DNA of 64,000 nucleotides from Thermomonas paludicola (GTDB taxonomy: Bacteria; Pseudomonadota; Gammaproteobacteria; Xanthomonadales; Xanthomonadaceae). The stretch spans positions 1,798,001 to 1,862,000 of the forward strand of contig NZ_CP093311.1 in assembly GCF_024498955.1 (NCBI RefSeq), given 5' to 3'. The translations under genes were made by a program, and so were the position numbers. The notes under the pieces are model-generated. The model saw only the letters and a list, made by a program, of their open reading frames with translations. It had not been told where the DNA came from and did no database searches. Of the stretch, positions 27,836 to 37,179 are shown piece after piece. Each line of letters begins with the position of its first letter. Position 1 is the first letter of the stretch.

Positions 27836-27869
27836 ATGATAAGTGATGATTATGACGGTTCGATGACAG
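27836..27869 (-). promoter_or_regulatory. PhoB box and -10 element upstream of DUF47-pit
   Basis: On the minus strand CTGTCAT (27869-27863), four bases CGAA, and CCGTCAT (27858-27852) form the two 7-base direct repeats with an 11-base period that define a Pho box. Ten bases further on is TATCAT (27841-27836), a good -10 hexamer at the spacing seen in PhoB-activated promoters, where the box replaces the -35. Transcription would then run into the DUF47 gene starting at 27801. This is read directly from the sequence; binding by PhoB is inferred. Confidence 0.85.
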
Positions 27870-28031
27870 GCCCTGCCCGCCCAAGTGCCTGTTATCATTC
27901 AAACGCGCCCAGGCGCAGCCCATGAATAGCCGCCTGCCGCCACCTCGACACCCTTTGCCCGCCATGCTTGCGGCGGCTCTGCGACCTGTCCTGCGCCGTG
28001 CATCCCTCCTGCCTGCACCCGGTGATTCCCC

Positions 28032-29336
28032 GTGCTGGAACTGTTGATCGTCCTTGCCCTGATCCTGCTGAATGCCTTCTTCGCGATGTCGGAGATGGCG
28101 GTGATGACCTCGCGCAAGTCGCGCCTGCGCCAGTTGGCACAGGGCAGCCGGCGCGCGCACAAGGCATTGGAACTGGCCGAGCATCCGGAAAGTTTCTTGT
28201 CTGCGGTGCAGCTGTGGATCACCTTGCTGAGCCTGCTGACCGGCTATTTCGGCGGCGAGTCGATGGGCAGCAAGATCGCCGATCCACTGGCCGGCATCCC
28301 GATGTTCGCGCCATACGCCGACCGCATCGGCTTCATTGGCGGCTTCCTGGTGATGCTGTTCCTGTTCGGCCTAATCGGCGAATTGGTGCCCAAGCGCATC
28401 GGCACCCTGCAACCCGAGCGGATCGCCAGCCTGGTGGCGTATCCGATGCATTTTTTCGCGATCGCAGCCAAGCCGTTCGTGGTCATGCTCTCGACCTGCA
28501 CGCGACTGGTACTGCGCATGCTGCGACTCTCCAGCGGCAACGCCCAGGCGGTGACCGAAGAAGAGATCCAGATGCTGGTGAGCGAAGGCCATGAGCAAGG
28601 CGTGATCGATCTCGATGAACGCAACATGGTGAACCGGGTGATGCGGCTGGGCGACCGCACGGCCGACAGCCTGATGACCCCGCGCACCCGCATCAGCTGG
28701 CTGGATGCCTCCGCCTCGCTTGCCGAAAACCTGGCCCTGATGCAGGAAGACGCGTTTTCGCGCTACCCGGTGTATCGCGGCAATGACAGCGACGTGGTCG
28801 GCCTGCTGGAGGTGAAAACCCTGCTGGACGAGCTGGGCAAGCCGCAACCCGATCTGTTCCGCGACGTGCGCCCGGCGCTGTTCGTGTCCGAGTCGACCCA
28901 TGCGATGAAGCTGCTGGAAATCCTGCGCGAAGAACAGCAGTCGATGGCACTGGTGGTGGACGAGTACGGCGACATCCAGGGCCTGGTGACCGTCAGCGAC
29001 ATCGTCGATGCGGTGATCGGCCGGCTGCAAACCGGCACCGATGCCGATGCCGGCGAGGCGCTGGTCGTCACCCGCGACGACGGCTCGCTGCTGGTGGATG
29101 GTGGCCTGCACGTGGAAGAATTGCGCGAGTTGACCGGTGAACGCCTCGCCGATGCCGAGGAACTGGACTACCGCACCGCCGCCGGCCTGGTGATTGCGCA
29201 CTTCGGCCGCATTCCGCACGTGGGCGAGCATTTCCGCATCGGTGCCTGGAAAATCGAAGTGGTGGACCTGGACGGCCCGCGCATCGACAAGCTGCTGCTG
29301 CAACGGGACGCCCAGCCCGCGCGCGACGATGCCTGA
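28032..29336 (+). CDS. CNNM/HlyC-CorC family membrane protein with CBS domains
   Basis: A 434-residue inner-membrane protein. It has an N-terminal CNNM domain with about four hydrophobic segments (MLELLIVLALILLNAFFAMS; later GFLVMLFLFGLIGELVPKR). A CBS pair spans about residues 205-335 (LMTPRTRISWLD, GDIQGLVTVSDIVDAVIG), and a C-terminal CorC/HlyC domain about 350-425. Such proteins are linked to Mg2+/Co2+ or Na+ export in the family at large; older annotation calls them hemolysins. GTG start at 28032. It is divergent from the Pho-controlled operon and convergent with the GGDEF-EAL gene (15 bases). Confidence 0.88.
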   Translation: MLELLIVLALILLNAFFAMSEMAVMTSRKSRLRQLAQGSRRAHKALELAEHPESFLSAVQLWITLLSLLTGYFGGESMGSKIADPLAGIPMFAPYADRIGFIGGFLVMLFLFGLIGELVPKRIGTLQPERIASLVAYPMHFFAIAAKPFVVMLSTCTRLVLRMLRLSSGNAQAVTEEEIQMLVSEGHEQGVIDLDERNMVNRVMRLGDRTADSLMTPRTRISWLDASASLAENLALMQEDAFSRYPVYRGNDSDVVGLLEVKTLLDELGKPQPDLFRDVRPALFVSESTHAMKLLEILREEQQSMALVVDEYGDIQGLVTVSDIVDAVIGRLQTGTDADAGEALVVTRDDGSLLVDGGLHVEELRELTGERLADAEELDYRTAAGLVIAHFGRIPHVGEHFRIGAWKIEVVDLDGPRIDKLLLQRDAQPARDDA

Positions 29337-29351
29337 GACCGGCGCGCGCGC

Positions 29352-31490
29352 TCAGCGCAACAGGTCCTGGAACTGTTGCGGCTCCAGCGGATAACCCAGC
29401 CAGTAGCCCTGTACCAGATCGCATTCGCGCTCCCGCAGCAGTTCGAATTGCCCCTGCCGCTCCACCCCTTCGGCCACCACGATGACCCCCATCGAGTGCG
29501 CCATCGCCACGATCGCGCTGGTCAGCGCCAGATCATCCGGGTCGCGCAACAGGTCGGTGATGAAGCTGCGGTCGATCTTCAACCCATCCACCTGCACCCG
29601 GCGCAGGTGGCTGAGGCTGGAATAACCGGTACCGAAATCGTCCAGCCACACGCGCACGCCTAGCTGGCGGAGCCGGCCCAGCAGCTCGGTTGCGTACGCC
29701 TCGTCGCTGATCACCGCGGTTTCGGTCAGCTCCAGATGCAGCCGCTCGGGCGCCAGTCCGCTTTGCTGGAGCGCATCCGCCACCAGCGGCAGCAGGTCGC
29801 CGCCACGCAGTTGCCGCGCCGAAACATTGACCGACACGAACGGCGGCTCGCCGGCATCCGGCGGCACCGGCCAAGCCGCCGCCTCCATGCATGCCGCCCG
29901 CAGCGTCAGCTTTCCGATCGTTTCGATCAGGCCACTTTGCTCGGCCACGTCGATGAACACCGACGGGGCAATCGCGCCGTCCTCCGGATGATTCCAGCGC
30001 AGCAATGCCTCCGCGCCGACCAGCACCCGATCCTGGGTACGGAAAATCGGTTGGTAGGAAAGGCTGAGTTCGCCACGCTCCCACGCGCCGCGCAGATCGT
30101 TTTCCATGCGCACGCGCCGCTCCAGCGCCTGATCCATGGCCCGGCTGTAGAACCGATAGCAGTTCTTGCCCGCCACTTTCGCCTGGTACATCGCGATGTC
30201 GCCGTTCTTCATCAGCAAGGACGCACTGCCCGCATCGTCGGGAAAGATCGCCACGCCCACCGACGTGCCCAACAGCACCTGCCGGCCGTGCAGCAGCAGC
30301 GGTTGGCTCAACGCCAGCACCAGCGCCTCGGCCAGCCGGATCGCATTGCCGCGCACGCTGCCATCCGGCGCGCCATCCCGTGCCTGCAGCAGGATCACGA
30401 ATTCGTCGCCGCCGAATCGGGCCACCAATGCTTCCCCGCCCTCGATGGACTGCACTGCCTGCTCGATGCGCGTCGCCACCTGCAGCAGCACTTCGTCGCC
30501 CGCCTCATGGCCCAGCGTGTCGTTGACCCGCTTGAAGTCATCCAGATCGGCGAACAGCAGCGCCAGTTGGCAGCTGGCGCCGTGCAACTCACGCAGGCGG
30601 TGCTCCAGCGATTCGCGGAACGCCAGGCGGTTGGCCAGGCCCGTCAGCGCATCGCTGTAGGCCACCCGGCGGATATCACGATCGTGCCGCGCCACGCTGT
30701 CGCGCATGCGCGCGAAGGCGCGGATCAGTTCGCCCAGTTCATCGGTACGCATGCTGACCGGCACCGGCGTGGTGAAATCCCCTTCCTCGATCTGTCGCGC
30801 CGCATCGCTCAACTGCCGGATGGGCCGGACCAGCAGCCGCTGCAGGAACATGGCGCCCAGCAATGCACCACTTGCCAGCCCCGCGCATATCAGCAGCATC
30901 CAGGTCAGGCTGCGCTGGTTGAGTTCGTCGTTACGGGCGCGCAGCGCGGACAGCGCCTGCGCCTCGGCTCGTGTCAGCGCCGCCATCGAATAACCGATGC
31001 GAACGCCGCCCAGGCGATCCTCGCCAATCTTGATCGGGCTGGAAATATCCAGAAGATCACCGGCCTGGCGCGTATGCGGGGCATTGGCGGCGATGATGCC
31101 GGGCGCCAGCGCATCGTTCATCGGCCGGCCATAGGCCGCGATGTCGCCGGATCCATCGTGCAGGATGCGCCCCTGCGCGTCGTACACCAGCACGTAGTCC
31201 ACGTCCGGCGTGCGCAACGCGCTCCGCGCCAGGCTGCCGACGGCGTCGAGGTCGAAGTAGTACAGCGGATTGGCCAGCGCTTCCGTCAGCTGCCTGACCT
31301 GCGCCTCGCCGCTGGCGCGCATCTGCTCGCCCAGCAGCACGTGCGTGCTCTGGCGCGCGATGTTGATCGCCTCTTCCTGATTGTGCTGCTGGCGCTTCCA
31401 CACCAGGGCCATCAGCAGCAGCATGAGCATGAGCCCGGCCAGGATGGCCGCCTGAAAGCGGGTTTGCAGGCTGAACCAGGGGCGCTTCAC
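29352..31490 (-). CDS. Membrane GGDEF-EAL protein (cyclic di-GMP turnover) with HAMP domain
   Basis: A 712-residue inner-membrane protein. Order: TM1 (about residues 13-31), a periplasmic sensor region (about 35-190), TM2 (196-217), HAMP (217-275), GGDEF domain with intact GGDEF at 360-364, and EAL domain with EALLRW at 494-499 and DDFGTGYSSL. Both domains keep their key catalytic motifs, so synthesis and hydrolysis of cyclic di-GMP are both possible. The inhibitory RxxD site five residues before GGDEF is absent (GGEA there). The start is GTG, sharing GTGA with the stop of the upstream PhnD-like gene, so the two are translationally coupled. Confidence 0.93.
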   Translation of the reverse strand: MKRPWFSLQTRFQAAILAGLMLMLLLMALVWKRQQHNQEEAINIARQSTHVLLGEQMRASGEAQVRQLTEALANPLYYFDLDAVGSLARSALRTPDVDYVLVYDAQGRILHDGSGDIAAYGRPMNDALAPGIIAANAPHTRQAGDLLDISSPIKIGEDRLGGVRIGYSMAALTRAEAQALSALRARNDELNQRSLTWMLLICAGLASGALLGAMFLQRLLVRPIRQLSDAARQIEEGDFTTPVPVSMRTDELGELIRAFARMRDSVARHDRDIRRVAYSDALTGLANRLAFRESLEHRLRELHGASCQLALLFADLDDFKRVNDTLGHEAGDEVLLQVATRIEQAVQSIEGGEALVARFGGDEFVILLQARDGAPDGSVRGNAIRLAEALVLALSQPLLLHGRQVLLGTSVGVAIFPDDAGSASLLMKNGDIAMYQAKVAGKNCYRFYSRAMDQALERRVRMENDLRGAWERGELSLSYQPIFRTQDRVLVGAEALLRWNHPEDGAIAPSVFIDVAEQSGLIETIGKLTLRAACMEAAAWPVPPDAGEPPFVSVNVSARQLRGGDLLPLVADALQQSGLAPERLHLELTETAVISDEAYATELLGRLRQLGVRVWLDDFGTGYSSLSHLRRVQVDGLKIDRSFITDLLRDPDDLALTSAIVAMAHSMGVIVVAEGVERQGQFELLRERECDLVQGYWLGYPLEPQQFQDLLR

Positions 31491-32425
31491 TCAACCTCCA
31501 TGCGCACGCGCTGCACGCCCTGCGCCAGGCGTTCCAGTGCGCGCTGATCCTCTGCGCTGATCGGCGCGAAGTATCCGGTTTCCATGAAGCGGCGCAGCGC
31601 TTCGCCGGCATCCGGATCTTTCGCGGCATCCAGCAGGACTTCACGCAGGCGCGCTTCCACGTTCGGGGCCAGTCCGTTGCGCGCCAGCATCAACGCACGC
31701 GGCACGTCCTCGGTACGCCCGATCACGCGAAAATCCTGGGCGAACGCCGGCGGCACCCGTGACGGGTTGATCCAATCCAGGTTGCTCAACACGCCGGCGT
31801 CCACCAGCCGCTTGTGCACCCAGGTCGTGATGTTCAGCTCGGTGCGGGCGAACACATAGCCCACCCGATCCGGCGCCGGCTTGTCCATCGGCGAAAGCAG
31901 CAACTCCAGCGATTGCCCCTCGCTCAGCAACTGTGCCGCCGGCAAGTAATAGGCACTGGTGGAATACGGACTCTGGAACGCCACGCTGTGGCCGGCCAAA
32001 TCATGCAGCGACTGGATGGGACTGTCGCGGCGCACGAAAAAAATCGTGTGATAGCGCTCCGCACCCTCGCGCTGGGTGATCAGGAACGCATGCGCCACGT
32101 CTCGGCGCTCCAGCATGGCGGCATTGCCGGCGGTTTCATTGATCCAGTCCACCCGGCCACGGCGCAGGTAGCTGGCCATCTGCTGGGGATCCTTGGCCAT
32201 CAGGATGCGGCCACTGTGGATGCCCACCGACGCCATGCGCGGAATGACGTAGTCCAGCAACGGCTTGAGCTGGTCGTAGTGTGCCTGCGGATCATCGCTG
32301 ACCCTGCCCAGCACCAGCACGCCGGAATCGCCCTGCGCGGTGGCCACCTGCTGTGCGCGTGCCTGCGGCCACCATGCAAACAGCAAGCACAGGGCACAGG
32401 CCAGCACTGGCGACAACCGCTGCAT
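31487..32425 (-). CDS. PhnD-like periplasmic substrate-binding protein
   Basis: A 312-residue protein with a signal peptide (about residues 1-25, ending QARAQ) and the two-lobed phosphate/phosphite/phosphonate-binding fold. Supporting motifs are HYDQLKPLLDYVIPRM near the start, WINETAGNAAMLERR, and SLHDLAGHSVAFQSPYST, the last being typical of the hinge region. No ABC permease or ATPase gene is adjacent. Instead the next gene, overlapping by four bases, encodes a membrane GGDEF-EAL protein, so this binding protein more likely senses than transports. The ligand is unknown; the fold does not prove a phosphonate. Confidence 0.88.
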   Translation of the reverse strand: MQRLSPVLACALCLLFAWWPQARAQQVATAQGDSGVLVLGRVSDDPQAHYDQLKPLLDYVIPRMASVGIHSGRILMAKDPQQMASYLRRGRVDWINETAGNAAMLERRDVAHAFLITQREGAERYHTIFFVRRDSPIQSLHDLAGHSVAFQSPYSTSAYYLPAAQLLSEGQSLELLLSPMDKPAPDRVGYVFARTELNITTWVHKRLVDAGVLSNLDWINPSRVPPAFAQDFRVIGRTEDVPRALMLARNGLAPNVEARLREVLLDAAKDPDAGEALRRFMETGYFAPISAEDQRALERLAQGVQRVRMEVE

Positions 32426-32445
32426 GATGCCGATCAATCCCCCGT

Positions 32446-32458
32446 CTCCAATCTGGAG
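32446..32458. other. Short palindrome between trmJ and the PhnD-like gene
   Basis: CTCCA, three bases, TGGAG: a perfect 5-bp inverted repeat in the 37-base spacer between the trmJ stop and the PhnD-like start. It could be a weak hairpin or a small operator. There is no T run after it, so it is not a convincing terminator. Confidence 0.35.
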
Positions 32459-32462
32459 GAGG

Positions 32463-33260
32463 CTACCCGATTTTTCCGTTCCCGGTGGCCTCTCCGGCCA
32501 AGCGCGCCATCCGCTGGGCATCGGCCAGCACCCCGCGCAACAACCTGACCTCGGCACTGTCCAGATTGGCGCGCAGGTAGAGCCGGCGCAATTTGCGCAT
32601 CGCAGACTCCGGCGCACGCCCCTTGTGGAAGTCGATCTGCTCCAGGGTTTCCGCCAATTGGCCGAAAAAACCCTCCAGCTCGGCATGCGCCGCCACTCCC
32701 TCGCCCGGCGGTGGCGTGCGCGTGCCGCTGTCCGCCACCGCTCCGCCCAGCAGCGCACAGCGCAGCTCGTAGCTCAGCACCTGCACTGCCGCCGCCAGGT
32801 TGAGCGAACTGAATGCAGGATCGGACGGGATATGCACCGCCGCGTGGCAAAGCTGCAGCTCTTCATTGGTCAGCCCGGTGCGTTCACGCCCGAAAACCAG
32901 CGCCACCGGGGCATTGGTGGCTGCGGCCACCGCACGCTGCGCGGCAGCGCGCGGATGCAGCTCTTCCAACTGAACGCGCCGGCTGCGTGCGGTCGCGCCC
33001 AGCACCCAGTGGCAATCGGCCACCGCCTCGGCCAGCGTGGGCAACACCGGCGCGGCGTCGACCAGGTCATCCGCGCCAGCCGCCATTGCGCGGGTGTCGC
33101 CATCTGGCACCTTTTCGGGCGCCACCAGCACCAGCCGCGACAGGCCCATGGTCTTCATCGCACGCGCCGCAGCGCCAATATTGCCAGGATGCTGGGTACC
33201 GACCAGCACGATGCGCAAGCAATCGGCAGGAGTCGCGGCCGCGTTCGAGGGTATGTTCAT
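32463..33260 (-). CDS. trmJ: tRNA (cytidine/uridine-2'-O-)-methyltransferase TrmJ
   Basis: TrmJ 2'-O-methylates position 32 of certain tRNAs using S-adenosylmethionine. The 265-residue SPOUT protein has motif 1 ([19 protein letters not shown]), motif 2 ([16 protein letters not shown]) and motif 3 ([15 protein letters not shown]), which form the trefoil knot. The C-terminal region (from about residue 170) is the TrmJ-specific extension. The ATG at 33260 gives the family-typical N-terminus. It is divergent from suhB with 89 bases between the starts, the conserved arrangement in gammaproteobacteria. Confidence 0.93.
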   Translation of the reverse strand: MNIPSNAAATPADCLRIVLVGTQHPGNIGAAARAMKTMGLSRLVLVAPEKVPDGDTRAMAAGADDLVDAAPVLPTLAEAVADCHWVLGATARSRRVQLEELHPRAAAQRAVAAATNAPVALVFGRERTGLTNEELQLCHAAVHIPSDPAFSSLNLAAAVQVLSYELRCALLGGAVADSGTRTPPPGEGVAAHAELEGFFGQLAETLEQIDFHKGRAPESAMRKLRRLYLRANLDSAEVRLLRGVLADAQRMARLAGEATGNGKIG

Positions 33261-33349
33261 GCGCAAATGGTAAACTTTGCAGTCCGGCCCGTGCGCCGGG
33301 CCGTTCTTTCCCGCCGTCGCCACCCACCTCTCCGTCGAGACGCATTGCC

Positions 33350-34168
33350 ATGCAAAAACCCGTTGTCACTGTCATGGTCAAGGCGGCCCGCGCGGCCGGC
33401 AATGTGCTGTTGCGCAGCATGCACCGACTGGATGCGATCAACGTGATCGAGAAGGATCGGATGGATTACGCCACCGAAGTCGACGAGCAAGCCGAAAAGA
33501 CGGTCATCAAGGAACTGCGCCGCGCCTATCCGGACGCCGCCTTTCTCGGCGAAGAAGGTGGCGTGCAAGGCAGGGGACATTCCGTTTTCGTGATCGATCC
33601 ACTGGACGGCACCAGCAACTTCCTGCACGGCTTCCCGCATTGGTGCGTCTCGATTGCCCTGGTCGAAGGCGGCGAAGTGCAGCACGGCGTGATCTTCGAT
33701 CCGCTGCGCAACGAGCTGTTCACCGCCAGCCGCGGCAGCGGCGCGGTGCTCAATGACCGCCGCATCCGCGTGTCCGAACGCAAGGACCTGAATGGCGCAA
33801 TGCTGGCCACCGGCTTCCCGCCGCGCGAGCGAGAGCGTGCGCCCGCACAGCTCGAGTGCCTGCGCGAAGTGCTGCGCAGCGCCGAGGACATCCGCCGCAC
33901 CGGCTCGGCCGCGCTGGACCTGGCCTACGTGGCCTGCGCCCGCAGCGACGGGTTTTTCGAAGCCGGCCTGAAGCCCTGGGACATCGCCGCCGGCGTGTTG
34001 CTGGTGCGCGAAGCAGGCGGCCGCGTCTGCGACTTCCGCGGCGCCCAGACCGGCCCGCTGGACTCGCGCGGCATTCATGGCCGCCAGTTGGTGGCCGGCA
34101 ACCAGAAGCTCAGCGCCGAGTTGCAGAAGACCATCGTCCAATCCGGCTACGCCGCGGTGTTTGCCTGA
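33350..34168 (+). CDS. suhB: Inositol monophosphatase family protein SuhB
   Basis: SuhB hydrolyses inositol monophosphates and in E. coli also joins the rRNA antitermination complex. The 272-residue protein shows the metal site residues Glu68/Glu69 in [13 protein letters not shown] at 83-90, and WDIAAG near 213 with the C-terminal aspartate. The ATG at 33350 gives standard length. It is followed by a strong bidirectional terminator at 34227-34256. Confidence 0.95.
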   Translation: MQKPVVTVMVKAARAAGNVLLRSMHRLDAINVIEKDRMDYATEVDEQAEKTVIKELRRAYPDAAFLGEEGGVQGRGHSVFVIDPLDGTSNFLHGFPHWCVSIALVEGGEVQHGVIFDPLRNELFTASRGSGAVLNDRRIRVSERKDLNGAMLATGFPPRERERAPAQLECLREVLRSAEDIRRTGSAALDLAYVACARSDGFFEAGLKPWDIAAGVLLVREAGGRVCDFRGAQTGPLDSRGIHGRQLVAGNQKLSAELQKTIVQSGYAAVFA

Positions 34169-34226
34169 CCTACGCAGCGGTTGCCGGCACATTCCAGGCA
34201 ACCGCCAACACCCCGGAAGCACCAAA

Positions 34227-34256
34227 GGAAAGGCCGCGCAATGCGCGGCCTTTTCC
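34227..34256. terminator. Bidirectional intrinsic terminator between suhB and secF
   Basis: A 13-base stem (GGAAAGGCCGCGC, 34227-34239) with a three-base loop and its complement followed by TTTTCC. On the minus strand the stem is followed by TTTCCTTT. It therefore serves suhB on the plus strand and the queA-tgt-yajC-secD-secF transcript on the minus strand. Confidence 0.9.
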
Positions 34257-34284
34257 GTTCCGATGATCCAAAAACGCCTGTGGC

Positions 34285-35253
34285 TCAGGGGCGCCGCGCC
34301 AGTTCGGCGTGATCCTTGGCCTTCGGCATCAGATCCTGCTTGGAGACCCTGAACGGCCCGATGGTCAGCATCGGCACCGCCACGATCACCGAAGACACCA
34401 CCACGATGATCGCGCCGATCATGTGGGTTTCCGCCAGCCCTTCCATCGACTGGCCGCCGTACAGGTACAGCGCCATCGCGGACAGGAAGAACATCACCGC
34501 CGTAATAATCGTGCGCGACAAGGTCTGGTTGATCGAACGGTTCAGCACTTCCAGCGAATCGACGCGCAGGCTGCGGAAATTTTCACGCACTCGGTCGAAC
34601 ACCACGATGATGTCGTTGACCGCGAACCCCATCACCGACAGCAGGCCTGCAAGCACGGTCAGGTCGAACTCGCGCCCCAGCATCGACATGTAGGCGATGG
34701 TCAGGATCAGGTCGAAGAACGCGGTGATGCTGGCCACCAATGCGAACTTCAACTCGAAGCGCGCGGCGATGTACACCAGGAAGCCGACCAGCATGAACAA
34801 GGTGGCATACACGCCATTCATCGCCAGATCGCGGCCCACCTGCGGGCCCACGAACTCGCCCGGCTGCACCGTGGCCGGATTGTCCGACGTGGTGACGGCC
34901 GCCCGCACCTTGTCGGCCACCTGCTGCGCTGCATCCGCGGCGTTGTTGTGCTCTTTCTCGGGCTGCAGGCGAACCATCACGTCGTTGCCGCCGCCAACGC
35001 TCTGTACCTGCGCGTTGTGGATGCCCGCCGTGACCAGGCGTTCGCGCACCTTGTCCACGTGGATCGGATGTTCGAAATGCGTGCGCACCATGGTGCCGCC
35101 GGTGAACTCCAGCGCGAAGCTGAAGCCCTTCAGGCCGATGATGGCGATTGACGCGATCAGCAGCACCAGCATGAACGCCAACACCGGACGGCGGTGGCGC
35201 ATGAAGTCGATGGTGGTGTCGTTCGGGATGAGGTGAAGCGGAAACAGTTTCAT
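34285..35253 (-). CDS. secF: Protein translocase subunit SecF
   Basis: SecF with SecD uses the proton gradient to complete export through SecYEG. The 322-residue protein has six membrane helices, a periplasmic domain after the first (FALEFTGGTMVRTHFEHP near 47-64), and the RND-type core (VNDIIVVFDRVREN near residue 210-223). AAGGA stands before the ATG. It is the last gene of the queA-tgt-yajC-secD-secF run, 19 bases after secD. Confidence 0.97.
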   Translation of the reverse strand: MKLFPLHLIPNDTTIDFMRHRRPVLAFMLVLLIASIAIIGLKGFSFALEFTGGTMVRTHFEHPIHVDKVRERLVTAGIHNAQVQSVGGGNDVMVRLQPEKEHNNAADAAQQVADKVRAAVTTSDNPATVQPGEFVGPQVGRDLAMNGVYATLFMLVGFLVYIAARFELKFALVASITAFFDLILTIAYMSMLGREFDLTVLAGLLSVMGFAVNDIIVVFDRVRENFRSLRVDSLEVLNRSINQTLSRTIITAVMFFLSAMALYLYGGQSMEGLAETHMIGAIIVVVSSVIVAVPMLTIGPFRVSKQDLMPKAKDHAELARRP

Positions 35254-35272
35254 GCAGATAGTCCTTGTCCCG

Positions 35273-37114
35273 TCAGATCGCCACGGACTGCAGCTTCTTG
35301 CGGCGGCCGTAAATCAGCGACGCAAGCGCGCGCGACACGGTGATCGCGGTAAACATCGAAGCGAAGATGCCGATGATCATGGTCAGCGCAAAGCCCTTCA
35401 GCGGCCCGGTGCCGAATGCATACAGGGCCACGCCCACGATCAGGCCAGTCAGGTTGGCGTCCATGATGGTGTGCGACGCACGCTCATAACCCTCCGAGAT
35501 GGCCGACTTGGCCGGCATTCCCAGCCGCAACTCCTCGCGGATGCGCTCGTTGATCAGCACGTTGGCGTCCACCGACAGGCCCACCGACAGCGCCAGGCCG
35601 GCGAAGCCCGGCAGGGTCATGGTGGCGCCGAACATCGACATCACCGCCACCACGATCAGCAGGTTGAACAGCAACGCCACCGACGTGATGAAACCGAACA
35701 TGCGGTAGTAGATGCCGAAGAACACCAGCGTGAACAGGAACGAGAACGTCACCGCCTTGATGCCGCGGGCCACGTTTTCCGCGCCCAGGCTCGGGCCGAT
35801 CACGTACTCCTCGACGAAGTCCATCGGCGCGGCCAGCGAGCCGGCGCGCAGCAGCTTGGACAGGTTGTCGGCTTCCTCGCGCTCCAGCCCGGTGGTCTGG
35901 AACTGCTTGCCGAACACGCCGCTGATGTTGGCCACGGAAATCACTTCTTCCTTGACCTTGAAGCTGCGCACTTCCTTGCCATCGACCATGGTCACCTGCG
36001 GGATGCGCTCGGTGTACACCACCGCCATCGGCTTGCCGACGTTGGCGCTGGTGAAGTCGAACATGCGCTGGCCGCCCACGCCGTTGAGGGTCACGCTGAC
36101 CGCCGGCATGCCGTTCTGGTCGGTGGCCGTGCTGGCAGTGACCATCTGGTCGCCGGTGGCGATGACGCGCTTGTTGAGCAGCACCGGGCGCCCGGCACGG
36201 TCGCGGTACAGGCGCGCCTCGGGCGGGATGCGGCCGCTGTCCGCGGCTTCCTGCGCATTGCCATCCACCACCGCGCGATATTCGAGGGTCGCGGTCGCGC
36301 CGATCATGCGCTTGGCTTCGGCGGTGTCCTGCACGCCCGGCAACTCGACCACGATGCGATCCTCGCCCTGGCGCTGGATGATCGGCTCGGCCACGCCCAA
36401 TTCATTGACGCGATTGCGCAGCGTGGTCAGGTTCTGCTCGATCGCGCTGGAGGCGATCTGCTGCATTTCCGCCTGCGGCACGGTGACCAGGATGCCGGAT
36501 GCATCGCTGGCATAGGTCAGGGTTGACTGCGCCTTGACCAGCGCAGCCCGCGCCTTGTCGGCGTCGGCTGCGTTGGACAGCACGACGCGCAGCGTGCTGG
36601 TGCCGCTGCGCTCGACCGAGCGATAGCCCACGCGCGCTTCGCGCAGGGTGGTGCGGATGTCGTCGGCAAATGCCTCGAAGCGCTTGTCCACCGCCGCCTG
36701 CTTGTCCACCTGCATCGCAAAGTGCACGCCGCCGACCAGATCCAGACCCAGCACCATCGGCTTGCCATGCAGCCTGGTGAGCCAATCGGGCACGGTGGAG
36801 GCCAGGTTCAACGCAACGATGTACCCATCGCCCACTTTTTCGCGGATCAGGTCATTGGCGCGGGTCTGATCGTCCAGCGAAGCAAGGCGCACGACCAGGT
36901 TGTCGCCTTCCTTGCCGATCGACTTGGGCGCAAGGTGCGCCGCGTCCAGAATTGCGGCAACCTGCGACTTCAGCGCATCATCGACTTGCGAACCGCGGTT
37001 GGCGGTGATCTGGACGGACGGATCCTTCTGGTACTTGTTGGGCAGCGAATACAGCACGCTGATCGCCAGGATCACCAGGATGAGGACATATTTCCAGCGC
37101 GGGAATTCAAGCAT
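35273..37114 (-). CDS. secD: Protein translocase subunit SecD
   Basis: SecD is the larger partner of SecF in the export-driving complex. The 613-residue protein has TM1 (about residues 7-25), a large periplasmic region with the P1 domain (GLDLVGGVHFAMQVD and LRNRVNELGVAEPIIQRQG within it), and five C-terminal helices. The RND signature LSVGLSVDANVLINERIREE, in the last third, marks the proton path. It lies 65 bases after yajC. Confidence 0.97.
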   Translation of the reverse strand: MLEFPRWKYVLILVILAISVLYSLPNKYQKDPSVQITANRGSQVDDALKSQVAAILDAAHLAPKSIGKEGDNLVVRLASLDDQTRANDLIREKVGDGYIVALNLASTVPDWLTRLHGKPMVLGLDLVGGVHFAMQVDKQAAVDKRFEAFADDIRTTLREARVGYRSVERSGTSTLRVVLSNAADADKARAALVKAQSTLTYASDASGILVTVPQAEMQQIASSAIEQNLTTLRNRVNELGVAEPIIQRQGEDRIVVELPGVQDTAEAKRMIGATATLEYRAVVDGNAQEAADSGRIPPEARLYRDRAGRPVLLNKRVIATGDQMVTASTATDQNGMPAVSVTLNGVGGQRMFDFTSANVGKPMAVVYTERIPQVTMVDGKEVRSFKVKEEVISVANISGVFGKQFQTTGLEREEADNLSKLLRAGSLAAPMDFVEEYVIGPSLGAENVARGIKAVTFSFLFTLVFFGIYYRMFGFITSVALLFNLLIVVAVMSMFGATMTLPGFAGLALSVGLSVDANVLINERIREELRLGMPAKSAISEGYERASHTIMDANLTGLIVGVALYAFGTGPLKGFALTMIIGIFASMFTAITVSRALASLIYGRRKKLQSVAI

Positions 37115-37179
37115 TGCAGGATCCTGCTCGACGCCAGCCAGCGGGCGTCAGGTCATGGCAAACGAAACGGAAAGGTGGA

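Noticed and set aside
28032..29336. Reading the CBS membrane protein as a true hemolysin
   Set aside because: The name comes from an old family label; the domains (CNNM, CBS pair, CorC/HlyC) point to ion transport or its control.
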